Assembly (NCBI RefSeq): GCF_000264455.2
Contig: NC_017956.1
Location: 789,501 to 853,500, forward strand
Reading direction: 5' to 3'
From: Tistrella mobilis KA081020-065
GTDB lineage: Bacteria; Pseudomonadota; Alphaproteobacteria; Tistrellales; Tistrellaceae
DNA length: 64,000 nt
Shown: positions 36,281 through 44,780 of the stretch, piece by piece
Numbering within the stretch: position 1 is the stretch's first letter
Layout: each line of letters starts with the position of its first letter
Notes under the pieces: generated by a model
The model's input: the letters and a program-made list of their open reading frames with translations, nothing else
Databases searched by the model: none
What the model was told of the DNA's origin: nothing
Program-made: the position numbers and the translations under genes

Positions 36281-36318
36281 TCTCTCGACATCGAGATAAT
36301 TATCTTGACGTCGAGAGA
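36281..36318. promoter_or_regulatory. Large MarR operator candidate
   Basis: Two abutting 19-base arms (36281-36299 and 36300-36318) match as an inverted repeat at 17 of 19 positions. Each arm contains a smaller palindrome (CTCGACATCGAG, CTTGACGTCGAG). It sits between the divergent MarR and EamA genes, 42 bases from the MarR start and 40 from the EamA start. Confidence 0.75.
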
Positions 36319-36357
36319 TATCGGCATAGCCTGAAAGGACAGTGCCAGGGAGGTTCC

Positions 36358-37248
36358 ATGCACCCCGAGACCAGCCGCAACGGCGATGTGCTGCTGACCG
36401 CGATCGCCCCGGCGATCTGGGGCAGCACCTATCTGGTGACGACGGGGCTGCTGCCCCAGGGCTATCCGCTGACGGTGGCCATGCTGCGCGCCCTGCCGGC
36501 CGGGCTGATCCTGCTGCTGCTGGTCCGGCGCCTGCCGACGGGCGGCTGGTGGTGGCGGTCCTTCGTGCTGGGCGCGCTCAATTTCTCGATCTTCTGGGCA
36601 CTGCTTTTCGTTTCGGCCTATCGCCTGCCGGGCGGGGTGGCGGCGACGGTGGGCGCCATCCAGCCGCTGATCGTGCTGCTGCTGGCCCGCCTGGTGATCG
36701 GCACGCCGGTGAAGGCGGCCGCGGTGGCGGCGGCGCTGGCCGGCATTCTGGGCGTGGCGCTGATGGTGCTCTCGCCCGATGCGGCGCTGGATCCGATCGG
36801 CATCGCCGCCGGCCTCGGCGGGGCGGCGGCGATGGCGGCGGGCACCGTGTTCAGCCGCCACTGGCAGCCGCCGGTCTCGGCCCTGACGGTCACCGCCTGG
36901 CAGCTGACCGCGGGCGGGCTGCTGCTGCTGCCGGTGGCGCTGATCTTCGAGCCAGCGCTGCCGGTGCCGACCCTGCATCACCTGATCGGTTTCGTGCATC
37001 TGGGGGTGTTCGGTGCCGCGGTCAGCTACATGCTCTGGTTCCGCGGCCTTGGCCGGCTGGGGCCGGGTTCGGTGGCGCCGCTGGCGCTGCTCAGCCCGGT
37101 GACCGCGGTGATCCTGGGGCTGTCGATCGCAGGCGAGCATCTGTCGATGGTCCAGGCCCTGGGCATCGCTCTGGTGTTGGGCAGCGTGCTCGCGGCACAA
37201 TGGGTGCAACGGCCACGTCCGGTGAAGGCCCCCCTGGCCACCGGCTGA
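36358..37248 (+). CDS. EamA-family (DMT) exporter
   Basis: 296 residues, ten hydrophobic helices in two EamA repeats. Marks: IAPAIWGSTYLVTTGLLPQG at the start, LRALPAGLILLLLVRRLPTG, AALLFV-type helix 4, and in repeat two AVSYMLWFRGLGRLGPGSVA and LSPVTAVILGLSIAGEHLS. The last phrase is typical of metabolite exporters. GGGAGG precedes the ATG. Probably regulated by the divergent MarR protein; cargo unknown. Confidence 0.9.
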   Translation: MHPETSRNGDVLLTAIAPAIWGSTYLVTTGLLPQGYPLTVAMLRALPAGLILLLLVRRLPTGGWWWRSFVLGALNFSIFWALLFVSAYRLPGGVAATVGAIQPLIVLLLARLVIGTPVKAAAVAAALAGILGVALMVLSPDAALDPIGIAAGLGGAAAMAAGTVFSRHWQPPVSALTVTAWQLTAGGLLLLPVALIFEPALPVPTLHHLIGFVHLGVFGAAVSYMLWFRGLGRLGPGSVAPLALLSPVTAVILGLSIAGEHLSMVQALGIALVLGSVLAAQWVQRPRPVKAPLATG

Positions 37249-37266
37249 GCCCTCAAGGGAGGACAG

Positions 37267-38301
37267 ATGACCGGGACTGCATCAAAGAACAGGCAGTGGG
37301 TGCTTGCCGCCCATCCCGACGGCAAGGCCACTGCCGACACCTGGCGGATGATCGACAGCCCGATGCCCGAGCCGGGCCCCGGGCAGATCCTGGTCCGCAC
37401 GCTCTGGCTGTCGGTCGACCCCTATATGCGGGGGCGGATCGCGGCGGCCGGCAATTACACCAAAGGCGTGGCGCCGGGAGAGCTGATGCAGGGCGGCGGC
37501 GTGGGCGAGGTGATCCTCTCCAACCATCCCGCCTGGACGCCGGGCGATCTGGTCGAAAGCATGACCTTCGGCTGGCAGGAATATGCGGTGTTGAGCCCCG
37601 ACCTGCCGGGTGCCGCCCGCGCCAACCGGGTGAACCCCGACATCGCCCCGCCCGAGGCGGCGCTGTCCTGGCTGGGCATGCCGGGCCTGACCGCCTATGT
37701 CGGCATGATCGAGATCGCGCGGCCGAAGCCGGGCGATACGGTGCTGGTCTCGGCCGCATCGGGCGCCGTGGGGCAGATGGTCGGCCAGATCGCGAAGCTG
37801 CAGGGTGCGCGGGCGGTGGCGATCGCCGGCTCCGACGACAAGCTCGCCTGGTGCCGGGAGCTGGGCTTCGATGCCGGCATCAATTACCGCACCGCCGGCG
37901 ACATGAAGGCGGCGATCGCCGGGGCCTGCCCCGGCGGCGTCAACGTCTTCTTCGACAACACCGGCGGCCCGATCCACGATGCGGCGCTGGCCAATCTGGC
38001 AACCCATGCCCGGGTGGTGATCTGCGGCCGGATCGCGGTGGTCGATCAGGCACCGGAAGACGATATCGGCCTGCGCGCCAGTGCCCGGCTGATCGTCACC
38101 CGGTCGATGATCCAGGGGCTGGTGGTCTTCGACTGGTGGCATCTGCGCGACGAGGCCATGGCCCGCATCGCCGCCTGGCACCGCGACGGCCGGTTCCGCT
38201 TCCGCCACGACGTGCTGGACGGTTTCGAGCGCATGCCCGAAGCCTTCCTGCGGATGATGGCCGGCGACAATTTCGGCAAGCAGGTGGTCAGGGTCGCCTG
38301 A
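37267..38301 (+). CDS. NADP-dependent medium-chain reductase (CurA/YfmJ type)
   Basis: 344 residues. Zinc-free MDR protein of the leukotriene B4 dehydrogenase / curcumin reductase group: NRQWVLAAHPDGKATADTWR start, WLSVDPYMRGRI, and the nucleotide-binding VLVSAASGAVGQMVGQIAKL. Later motifs are NVFFDNTGGPIHDAAL and the C-terminal GFERMPEAFLRMMAGDNFGK. It would reduce alpha,beta-unsaturated ketones or aldehydes with NADPH. It follows the EamA gene by 18 bases, perhaps one transcript. Convergent overlap of 14 bases with the next EamA gene. Confidence 0.92.
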   Translation: MTGTASKNRQWVLAAHPDGKATADTWRMIDSPMPEPGPGQILVRTLWLSVDPYMRGRIAAAGNYTKGVAPGELMQGGGVGEVILSNHPAWTPGDLVESMTFGWQEYAVLSPDLPGAARANRVNPDIAPPEAALSWLGMPGLTAYVGMIEIARPKPGDTVLVSAASGAVGQMVGQIAKLQGARAVAIAGSDDKLAWCRELGFDAGINYRTAGDMKAAIAGACPGGVNVFFDNTGGPIHDAALANLATHARVVICGRIAVVDQAPEDDIGLRASARLIVTRSMIQGLVVFDWWHLRDEAMARIAAWHRDGRFRFRHDVLDGFERMPEAFLRMMAGDNFGKQVVRVA

Positions 38302-39241
38302 CCGGCGCCCTGCCGGGCCTGCGGCGGAGGGCGCCGCGCAGCAGGCCCGGCAGCCGCCCGTCGATCAGGGCGAGGCCGACCGCGATCATCGCCATGCCGA
38401 CCAGATGTTTCGGCTCCAGCCGCTCACCCAGAAAGGCGGTTCCCAGCAGGATGGCGCTGACCGGCACCAGGAAGGTGACCAGCATCAGATTGGTGGCCCC
38501 CGCCGTCGCCAGCAGGCGGAAGAACAGCACATAGGCGAAGGCGGTGGAGATAAAGGCGATGGCCAGGATCGCGGCGACCGTCCCCCAACCCGGGGCGGGC
38601 AGCGTCCAGGGCTGATCGACGATCAGGGCGAGCGGCACCAGCATCATCGCCGCCGTGGTCATCTGGCCGGTGGCGGTCGCCATGGGCGCCACCCCCAGTC
38701 GGGCGAAGCGGCGGCCGAAGACGCCGGCCAGGGCATAGGAGAAGGCGGCGCCCAGAATAGCGAGCTGGCCTGCGACATTGCCGCCCAGGCCGTTCAGCGC
38801 CGCCGGACCGATCATCGCCGCGACGCCGGCAAACCCGGCCAGCACCCCGGCGATGCGGTTGGGGCTCGCCTTCTCGTCGCTGGTCGCCAGATGCGCCACC
38901 AGCACCCCGAACAGCGGTGTGGTGGCGTTCAGGATGGCGGCAAGCCCGCTCGCGATCTGGGTCTGGCCCCAGACGATCAGGCTGAACGGGATCAGGCTGT
39001 TGAGCAGCCCCATGCCGAAGAACGCCGCCCAGACCTGGGGCGAGCGGGGCATGGCCAGCCCGCGCAGGCGCAGCACGACGTGCAGGGCGAGTGCCGCCAG
39101 CAGCACCCGTGCCGCCACGATGGTGAAGGGCGGCAGCTCCTTGACCGCGACGCCGATGAAAAAGAACGAGCCGCCCCAGGGAATGGAGAGCAGCACCAGC
39201 AGCCCCCATTCCCGCAGTGTCATGCTGCGTCCCGCGGCCAT
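38288..39241 (-). CDS. EamA-family (DMT) transporter
   Basis: 317 residues, ten helices. It starts MTLREWGLLVLLSIPWGGSF with six codons before it, and has VAARVLLAALALHVVLRLRG, SLIVWGQTQIASGLAAILNA, TTPLFGVLVAHL, and in the second repeat AAILAIAFISTAFAYVLFFR and LVTFLVPVSAILLGTAFLGE. The TTPLF and PVSA phrases mark EamA repeats. The ATG at 39239-39241 has GGAGG in good position. Tail is Arg-rich. Cargo unknown. Confidence 0.9.
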   Translation of the reverse strand: MAAGRSMTLREWGLLVLLSIPWGGSFFFIGVAVKELPPFTIVAARVLLAALALHVVLRLRGLAMPRSPQVWAAFFGMGLLNSLIPFSLIVWGQTQIASGLAAILNATTPLFGVLVAHLATSDEKASPNRIAGVLAGFAGVAAMIGPAALNGLGGNVAGQLAILGAAFSYALAGVFGRRFARLGVAPMATATGQMTTAAMMLVPLALIVDQPWTLPAPGWGTVAAILAIAFISTAFAYVLFFRLLATAGATNLMLVTFLVPVSAILLGTAFLGERLEPKHLVGMAMIAVGLALIDGRLPGLLRGALRRRPGRAPVRRP

Positions 39242-39343
39242 GCCGCACCTCCGGATTGCCTGACTGTCGCCGGCCATGAAACCCGCCATGCGCCGCCGCC
39301 GCAACCGAGGTTTTCAAGCCGGAAGGCCAAGTCTGCCTAAGCC

Positions 39344-40300
39344 TCAGCCGGCGGCGCTGGCGGCGATGTAATCCGCGATCATCAGGTCGAGATGGGCGCC
39401 GCCGCCATTCTTGTAGACGGTGATCTCGTCGGCCGAGCGCCGCGCCGGTGCAGTCGCCGGCACCAGGTCGTAGAGATCGCCCAGGACATCCGCCTCGGTG
39501 ATCACGCCGGCTGCAATCGGCATCGTCAGCTCGCCGATATGGTGCAGCGTGGTGGCACGCGAATCCACGAACAGCCGGCTGCCGCCGATCAGGGTATCGT
39601 CGGCCTCGCGCATATCGGCCTTGAAGGCGCCGATCAGGTCGACATGGGTGCCGGGGCGGACCCGGGCGCCATGGATGACCGGGCTGCGCGCCATGGTGGC
39701 GCTGGAGATGATGTCGGCCTCGGCCAGCGCCGCCTCCAGATCGGGGGCGGCCTCCAGCCGGGCGGTAATGCCCGCGGCTTCGGCGGTGCCGCGGGCGGCA
39801 TCGACCAGCGCCCGGGCCTGTTCCGGCCGCCGCGCCCAGACCGAGATCCGCTTCAGATCGGGGAAGATCGCGCCATAGGCCCGGATCAGGCTGGTGGCGA
39901 CCACGCCCGCACCCACAATCACCAGATGCCGGCTGTCGGGCCGGGCGAGCAGGCGCGCGCCCAGCACCGAATCCGCCGCGGTCTTGAACTCGGTGACCAG
40001 GCGGCTGTCGATCACCGCGCGCAGGCTGCCGGTCTCCGCATCATAGACCATCATCGCGCCCTGGACCGTGGGCAGGCCGCGCGCGGCATTGCCGTCCATC
40101 ACCGTCACCGCCTTCACGCCATAACCGAGACCGGGAATGAAGGCCGCACGGTTGAGCAGGGTGGCGGTGCGGGGGCCGAGGAAAATATCCGCAATCTCGG
40201 CCCGGGGGCGCAGATGGCCGCGCTGCAACGCCTCGACGGCTCCCGCCCAGTCAAGGGCGCCTGCACAGGCCTCGTAGGTCAGCAGATCCGGCGTCACCAT
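39344..40300 (-). CDS. Ornithine cyclodeaminase / mu-crystallin family protein
   Basis: 318 residues. NAD-binding: RHLVIVGAGVVATSLIRAYG. Family stretches: GYGVKAVTVMDGNAARGLPT, DSRLVTEFKTAADSVLGARL, THVDLIGAFKADMREADDTL and DEITVYKNGGGAHLDLMIAD. Members include ornithine cyclodeaminase, alanine dehydrogenase and ketimine reductases, which cannot be told apart here. It stands alone between the EamA and DUF1579 genes. Confidence 0.9.
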   Translation of the reverse strand: MVTPDLLTYEACAGALDWAGAVEALQRGHLRPRAEIADIFLGPRTATLLNRAAFIPGLGYGVKAVTVMDGNAARGLPTVQGAMMVYDAETGSLRAVIDSRLVTEFKTAADSVLGARLLARPDSRHLVIVGAGVVATSLIRAYGAIFPDLKRISVWARRPEQARALVDAARGTAEAAGITARLEAAPDLEAALAEADIISSATMARSPVIHGARVRPGTHVDLIGAFKADMREADDTLIGGSRLFVDSRATTLHHIGELTMPIAAGVITEADVLGDLYDLVPATAPARRSADEITVYKNGGGAHLDLMIADYIAASAAG

Positions 40301-40382
40301 ATCTCCCCCGCATGTCTTCGGATGATCAGAGGCGGGGATGATACGGGTTTCGGCGGCGGCCGGACAGGTCGGGATCGACGGG

Positions 40383-40865
40383 TCAGGCCGAGATCCGGGT
40401 GTAGACCGCCGTCATGAATTCCTGCCAGCTGCCATCGGGCATGCGGACCTTCGAGACGACGAGCCGCCGGTCCTCGCTTTCGATCCGGTGGATGTCGTGA
40501 TAGAGAGCCATGCCGGTGCCGGAGAAATCCGGCCCCTCGGCAGCGAGCGTCAGTTCACGACCGCTTTCGTCCATGCGGCCTTCATAGACCCAGAGCCGGG
40601 TCATCATCGATCCGACCCAGGTGCCGGTATAGCCGCCGCGGGCGGGATCGAAACCGATGGTCAGCAGGCTCCGACCGGTGTCGCCGTCGGGCATCTCGCC
40701 TTCTCCCTCGGCGATCAGCCAGAAATCGCCCAGCATGCGGGCGGTCTCGATGCCCGTGAAGGTCCGACGGGGCTGGTCGGGGCCCATGAGACAGTCGGCG
40801 GTATAGCGCCACCGGCCGATGAGATGGCGGAGCCAGGCGTGTTCCGGTGCCGGATCGGTGTGCAT
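40383..40865 (-). CDS. DUF1579-family protein
   Basis: 160 residues, compact beta-rich protein. Conserved parts: HAWLRHLIGRWRYTADCLMG, GIETARMLGDFWLIAEGEGE, LLTIGFDPARGGYTGTWVGS, and a closing SWQEFMTAVYTRI. Function unknown. Divergent from a MarR gene with a TTGATATCAA site between; probably under its control. Start placed at MHTDPAPEH. Confidence 0.87.
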   Translation of the reverse strand: MHTDPAPEHAWLRHLIGRWRYTADCLMGPDQPRRTFTGIETARMLGDFWLIAEGEGEMPDGDTGRSLLTIGFDPARGGYTGTWVGSMMTRLWVYEGRMDESGRELTLAAEGPDFSGTGMALYHDIHRIESEDRRLVVSKVRMPDGSWQEFMTAVYTRISA

Positions 40866-40946
40866 GCGTGGTATCCTCGTCAGGAAATGCGGGCGGGGGC
40901 GCCTGCTGCGATGCCAGGGCTGCACTCTGGGTGTGGTCTTTTTACC

Positions 40947-40956
40947 TTGATATCAA
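40947..40956. promoter_or_regulatory. TTGATATCAA operator candidate
   Basis: A 10-bp palindrome, followed by CCTTGATGG as a possible degenerate half, between the divergent DUF1579 and MarR genes and 13 bases from the MarR start. The same core is at 33708-33719, and a related TATCAA(A)CC motif is in the repeats at 41418-41504. Confidence 0.6.
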
Positions 40957-40968
40957 CCTTGATGGACC

Positions 40969-41442
40969 ATGTCAAAACCTGCGATCGTTCCCTTCGAAAC
41001 CACACTTCTGGTCCGCGACGCCTGCCTTTGCCTGCATGTGCAGCGGGCGGCGCGGGCACTGGCCCGGCGCTTCGACGATGCGCTCCGTCCGGTCGGGCTG
41101 ACGAATGGCCAGTTTTCGCTGATGATGTCGCTGAACCGGCCGGTGCCGCCGCGCAAGGGGGATGTGGCCAGCCTGCTGGCGATGGATCACAGCACGCTCA
41201 CCGCCAATCTGAAGCCGCTGGAACGCCGCGGCCTGATCGAAAGCGAGATCGACCCCGAGGACCGTCGTGGCCGGCTGTTGCGGCTGACGCCCGAAGGTAT
41301 GGCCGTGCTGGCGCGGGCCGTCCCGATCTGGGAGCGTGCCCATGCCGCCACCGAGGCGCTGCTGGCCGGGGGCGAGGCCGGGCGGTTGCGCAGCGATCTG
41401 ATGGCTCTTTCGACATCATCACCAGATGATTATCAACCATAA
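40969..41442 (+). CDS. MarR-family transcriptional regulator
   Basis: 157 residues. The N-terminus carries CLCLHVQRAARALARRFDDA, then LRPVGLTNGQFSLMMSLNRP and the winged helix: KGDVASLLAMDHSTLTANLK, PLERRGLIESEIDPEDRRGR with the wing, and LLRLTPEGMAVLARAVP. Three cysteines are clustered near residues 19-23 (CLCLHV has two), which might give redox sensitivity; speculative. It lies 86 bases before the secreted haem-protein gene and may control it through the repeats in between. Confidence 0.9.
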   Translation: MSKPAIVPFETTLLVRDACLCLHVQRAARALARRFDDALRPVGLTNGQFSLMMSLNRPVPPRKGDVASLLAMDHSTLTANLKPLERRGLIESEIDPEDRRGRLLRLTPEGMAVLARAVPIWERAHAATEALLAGGEAGRLRSDLMALSTSSPDDYQP

Positions 41443-41504
41443 GTATTTTATCCCTCGCATAATGGGCCGTTCGACCTTATCATCAGGTGACTATCAAACC
41501 ATAA
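41418..41504. repeat. Direct repeats upstream of the secreted haem protein
   Basis: Two copies, 41418-41442 and 41479-41504, share ATCA-CAG-TGA-TATCAA-CCATAA with only a few mismatches and one extra A. The first overlaps the end of the MarR gene. Their TATCAA(A)CC core resembles the palindrome before that MarR gene, so these are good candidates for its binding sites at the next promoter. Confidence 0.65.
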
Positions 41505-41528
41505 AAACACCTGTAGACGGGGCGAGTC

Positions 41529-42947
41529 ATGAAAGCTGGTGTCCATCCGAGCCGTGCGCTGTGCATGGCCCTTGCGTTCTGCGGCCTGGCAGCCGCATCC
41601 CTCCCTGCGGCAGCGGCCGACGGCCTGGTGATCCCGCAGCCGATGCCGGGCGGTTTCAACTTCCCCACCCCGGGTTACGTGATCGGGCAGTGGGGCGATG
41701 CAAACGACCAGACGGCCATCACCGGACATGGCTGGGAGATCTGGCAGGCGATGACCCAGCCCACCGGCCAGAACAACCTGCCGGTCTGGGACACCTGGGT
41801 GTCGGAGGCCCAGATTTTCGGCCAGACGAGCAAAACCGGTACCAAGGCCGCAGCGGAGACCGATGCGCTTGGCGCCGTTCAGGGCCAGCTGGAGCGCGGC
41901 GTCGCCCTGCCGCAGCTCAGGCCGCTCAGGATTCCGCGCCAGTTCTCTCACACCCCGCATGGCCGTAACGCGCTGGCGGCGACCGCGTCGCAGGGATCGG
42001 TGATCGTCGAGACCGAGCGCTTCAACGACGCCACGGCCATCTTCGTCTCCACGCCGCAGGTCACCCCTTACGGTACCTTCAAGGTGAACAACGGCAGCAG
42101 CCTTCAGGCCTATGCCGCCGCCTTCCCGGCCAATACCTCGACCGGGGCCCGGGCCGTGCGCGACTTCCCCGAAACCGGGATGGAGACCAAACCGGTCTTC
42201 GGCTATGTGAAGGCCACGACGCCCACCGCCGTGCCCTACTGGCAGGGCACCGGCGCGGTCAACACCGACAACGACCCGGCCCTGGGCTATTACGTCCAGA
42301 ACTGGAACGACTGCGTGATCGTCGACCCGTCGAACACGGCGACCACGGGCATGACGAAGCTTTCGGCGGCGCCGACCCCGGGCAGCTTCTTCCAGGATCC
42401 GCAGCTCAGCTGCAGCAGTTATTACACGGCGCCGATCGGCATGTTCTATGCCTTCGCGATGACGGCGGCCCAGGCGCAGGGCTTCGCCAATGCCAACGTC
42501 GCCGCCGGCGACATGGCGGTGCTGGTCGCCATGCATGTCAGCACCAAAGAGCAGGATCCCTGGACCTGGCAGACCTTCTACTGGCAGGGCATGTCCGAAT
42601 TCCAGACCTCGGAAGGCCCCGGCTCCATGACCGGTCAGCCCGCGGAACTTGCGGCACCCTGGAACGCCTATGCCATGTGCACGGCCTATTCTCAGCAGGT
42701 CAACGGCCAGATGCTGGTCTGCTACAACCCCTATCTTGAGACCAATCCGGGCATTCCCTCGGGCATCACCTCGAACTGCATGACCTGCCATGGCATGGCG
42801 GCGGTCTATCCGGCCGGATCCCAGAGCCAGACGCCGAGCTACCCCGCCAGTTACGACCAGCCGGTGGCCTTCGACGATCCGGCGCTGTTCGGCAATGCCA
42901 TGAAGACCGACTTCTCGTGGAGCATGGCGGATCAGGTGTTTGATTGA
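41529..42947 (+). CDS. Secreted protein with a C-terminal CxxCH haem-binding motif
   Basis: 472 residues. Signal peptide of about 30 residues (ALCMALAFCGLAAASLPAAA). The mature protein is rich in Trp, Tyr, Asn and Thr, with few charged residues, and includes AITGHGWEIWQAMTQPTGQN, a MHVSTKEQDPWTWQTFYWQG stretch and YAMCTAYSQQVNG. The single haem c motif SNCMTCHGMA is at residues 417-421. No family I can name fits; the length is unusual for a mono-haem cytochrome c, so an N-terminal catalytic or binding domain with a C-terminal haem is likely (inference). Preceded by MarR-type repeats; no partner oxidoreductase is adjacent. Confidence 0.7.
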   Translation: MKAGVHPSRALCMALAFCGLAAASLPAAAADGLVIPQPMPGGFNFPTPGYVIGQWGDANDQTAITGHGWEIWQAMTQPTGQNNLPVWDTWVSEAQIFGQTSKTGTKAAAETDALGAVQGQLERGVALPQLRPLRIPRQFSHTPHGRNALAATASQGSVIVETERFNDATAIFVSTPQVTPYGTFKVNNGSSLQAYAAAFPANTSTGARAVRDFPETGMETKPVFGYVKATTPTAVPYWQGTGAVNTDNDPALGYYVQNWNDCVIVDPSNTATTGMTKLSAAPTPGSFFQDPQLSCSSYYTAPIGMFYAFAMTAAQAQGFANANVAAGDMAVLVAMHVSTKEQDPWTWQTFYWQGMSEFQTSEGPGSMTGQPAELAAPWNAYAMCTAYSQQVNGQMLVCYNPYLETNPGIPSGITSNCMTCHGMAAVYPAGSQSQTPSYPASYDQPVAFDDPALFGNAMKTDFSWSMADQVFD

Positions 42948-42985
42948 GGGAGGGGAGGGGAGTCTTTTAGTCCCTCGGCCCAAGC

Positions 42986-43050
42986 GGGCGTTCCACGCCC
43001 TTGGCCGCCGCCGCAATGGCGGCTTGCACCGGCCACCGTCTGGTGGCCGG
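42986..43050. terminator. Two hairpins between convergent genes
   Basis: GGGCGT-TCC-ACGCCC (42986-43000) and CCGGCCACC-GTCT-GGTGGCCGG (43029-43050) lie between the convergent haem-protein and ArsC-like genes. Stems are strong but lack U-tracts, so termination may be partial or Rho-aided. Confidence 0.5.
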
Positions 43051-43075
43051 CGCGGTGCGTTGGCAGGGGGCTGCG

Positions 43076-43453
43076 TCAGATGCCGAGGGCGGCTTTGGCG
43101 GCGGTGTCGAAGCCCAGGGCGATGACACGGCCGTCCTCGTCGGTGAAGACCGGGCGCTTGACCAGGGTGGGTTCGCGGGCGAGCAGGGCGGCCAGGGCAG
43201 CGCGGTCGCCGGTGCCCGCGATCGCCGCCTCGACCACGGCCCGATCGGCGTCACCCAGATTGCGCCAGGTGGTGGAGCGGCGGTTGACCAGCCGGTCGGC
43301 GCCGATCTGGTCCAGCCAGGCGCCGGCCTCTTCGGCCTTGAGCGCGTCGTCGCGCAGGTCGCGGATCCGGTGGGCGCGGTCTGCGGCTTCCAGCGCCTTC
43401 GCCGCCTTGCGGCAGGTGTCGCAGGTCTTGATGCCGTTCAGCGTGGGGAGCAT
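43076..43453 (-). CDS. ArsC/Spx-like thioredoxin-fold reductase (YffB type)
   Basis: 125 residues. LNGIKTCDTCRKAAKALE carries the CxxC of the YffB/ArsC-like group. Later come RDLRDDALKAEEAGAWL, LVNRRSTTWRNLGDAD (the RxxT-type anion site), TLVKRPVF and ALGFDTAAKAAL. Likely a glutathione-dependent reductase of unknown substrate; classical arsenate reductase is possible but no ars genes are near. Its ATG overlaps the peptidase stop by 1 base on each side (ATGA). Confidence 0.88.
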   Translation of the reverse strand: MLPTLNGIKTCDTCRKAAKALEAADRAHRIRDLRDDALKAEEAGAWLDQIGADRLVNRRSTTWRNLGDADRAVVEAAIAGTGDRAALAALLAREPTLVKRPVFTDEDGRVIALGFDTAAKAALGI

Positions 43454-44652
43454 CAGCGGGCGTGTCCCGTCTTGAGGGTGGGGGCCATCTCGGCCAGGAC
43501 GTCGAGGCAGGCGCGGGCCAGCCGCCGGCAGCCCGCGGGCGACCAGCCTTCTTCCGCATCCGGTGCCTCGACGCAATCCTTGAACGGCTGTTCCAGCGTC
43601 ATCGCCAGCGCGCCGAAGGTGTTGGCCACCCAGTTGGTGCACATCGACAGATCGCCGGTCTGCGGCCGGGCGGCCGGATAGCCGATCCGGGTCTGGAAAT
43701 CGGGCGAGACCTCGTCCAGCCGGCCGCGATAGCACGTCAGCAGGTCCAGCTGCCCCGGGCGCAGATCGGGGATGCCCTCGAAGCCGGCGATGAAATTATG
43801 CGGCAGCGCCTCGTCGCCATGGACGTCCAGGCAGAAGGCGACGCCGGTCTGGAGCATGGCCGCGCGCACCACCGCCACCTCGGGGCTGCGGGCCAGGGTG
43901 GGGGCCGCCCATTCCCGGTTCAGATTGGCGCCGGCGGCATTGGCCCGCAGATGGCCGCGGAAGCTGCCATCGGGGTTCATGTTCGGCACCACCACCAGAT
44001 CTGCCGCGGCACGCAAGCCCGCGGCCACCGGGTCGGCGGCATCGGTCAGCCGGTCGAGCGCGCCCTCCATCCACCAGCTGGCCATGGTCTCCCCCGGATG
44101 CTGGCGGCCGATGATCCAGCAGACCGGCCGGCTGCCGTCGAAGGCGCCCATCGCCAGCGCATCGAGCGGCCGGCCATCGACGGTGCTGCCCAGGCGGATC
44201 CGCCGCACCCCGGGCCGGCTGCCGGCCCGCGCCACCAGATCGGCATGGGCCGACAGGTCGTAGGGCGCGAAATAGGCCAGTTCGACCTGATCGGCTTCGA
44301 TCTGATCGGCATCAATGTCCAGATCCAGGCTCAGCACCCGGCCGTCGTAGCGGCCCGGCACCCGGGTCCAGCGGCTGCGATCGGTGGAGACGACCGGGCG
44401 ATAGCCGTCGAAGCCCTTGGGATAGGTGCAGCTGCCGGCATTCAGCAGCCGCACTGTCACCGGCCGGCCGGTGATGCCCGACAGCCTGACGTCGAACCAC
44501 TGGCGGAAGCTGCAACCGGCATCGGTGCGGATGGCGAGGTCGACCACCGTCCGGCCGCCGGCCGTGCCAATGGCGATCAGATCGCCATTGCCGCCGTCGA
44601 AGCGGCTGTCGACGGCGATGCCGGATGGGGCGGGGAATCCGGTGGCGGTCAT
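43453..44652 (-). CDS. M14-family zinc carboxypeptidase (cytosolic carboxypeptidase-like)
   Basis: 399 residues. N-terminal beta domain (about 1-130) of the CCP/AGBL type ending in YFAPYDLSAHADL. The catalytic domain has zinc ligands in GRQHPGETMASWW (His, Glu) and FCLDVHGDE (His), with NMNPDGSFRGHLRANAAGAN between, and NREW following. The catalytic Glu would lie in the MTLEQPFKD region. It would trim C-terminal amino acids, perhaps Glu, from peptides or proteins. No signal peptide. Coupled to the ArsC-like gene. Confidence 0.87.
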   Translation of the reverse strand: MTATGFPAPSGIAVDSRFDGGNGDLIAIGTAGGRTVVDLAIRTDAGCSFRQWFDVRLSGITGRPVTVRLLNAGSCTYPKGFDGYRPVVSTDRSRWTRVPGRYDGRVLSLDLDIDADQIEADQVELAYFAPYDLSAHADLVARAGSRPGVRRIRLGSTVDGRPLDALAMGAFDGSRPVCWIIGRQHPGETMASWWMEGALDRLTDAADPVAAGLRAAADLVVVPNMNPDGSFRGHLRANAAGANLNREWAAPTLARSPEVAVVRAAMLQTGVAFCLDVHGDEALPHNFIAGFEGIPDLRPGQLDLLTCYRGRLDEVSPDFQTRIGYPAARPQTGDLSMCTNWVANTFGALAMTLEQPFKDCVEAPDAEEGWSPAGCRRLARACLDVLAEMAPTLKTGHAR

Positions 44653-44780
44653 GGGGCTGGCGCTCCTGAGAAGGTGCCTTGTGGCGGGACGCAGGTCTTG
44701 TCCGGCGCGGGATCGGGGCGACATATGATGTGTCGTCAGGTCTCTGCCCAGACCGGACGCGCATTGTGAAAGGAGTGGCC

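Noticed and set aside
36342-38534. A 730-codon open frame overlapping the EamA and CurA-like genes
   Set aside because: It is a Gly/Ala/Arg/Pro-rich shadow frame of high-GC DNA; the overlapped genes show clear family motifs.
44653-44780. SAM riboswitch before the Cys/Met-metabolism gene
   Set aside because: I could not find the SAM-II or SAM-I conserved cores or the pseudoknot pairing; only a short CGACA/TGTCG repeat is there.
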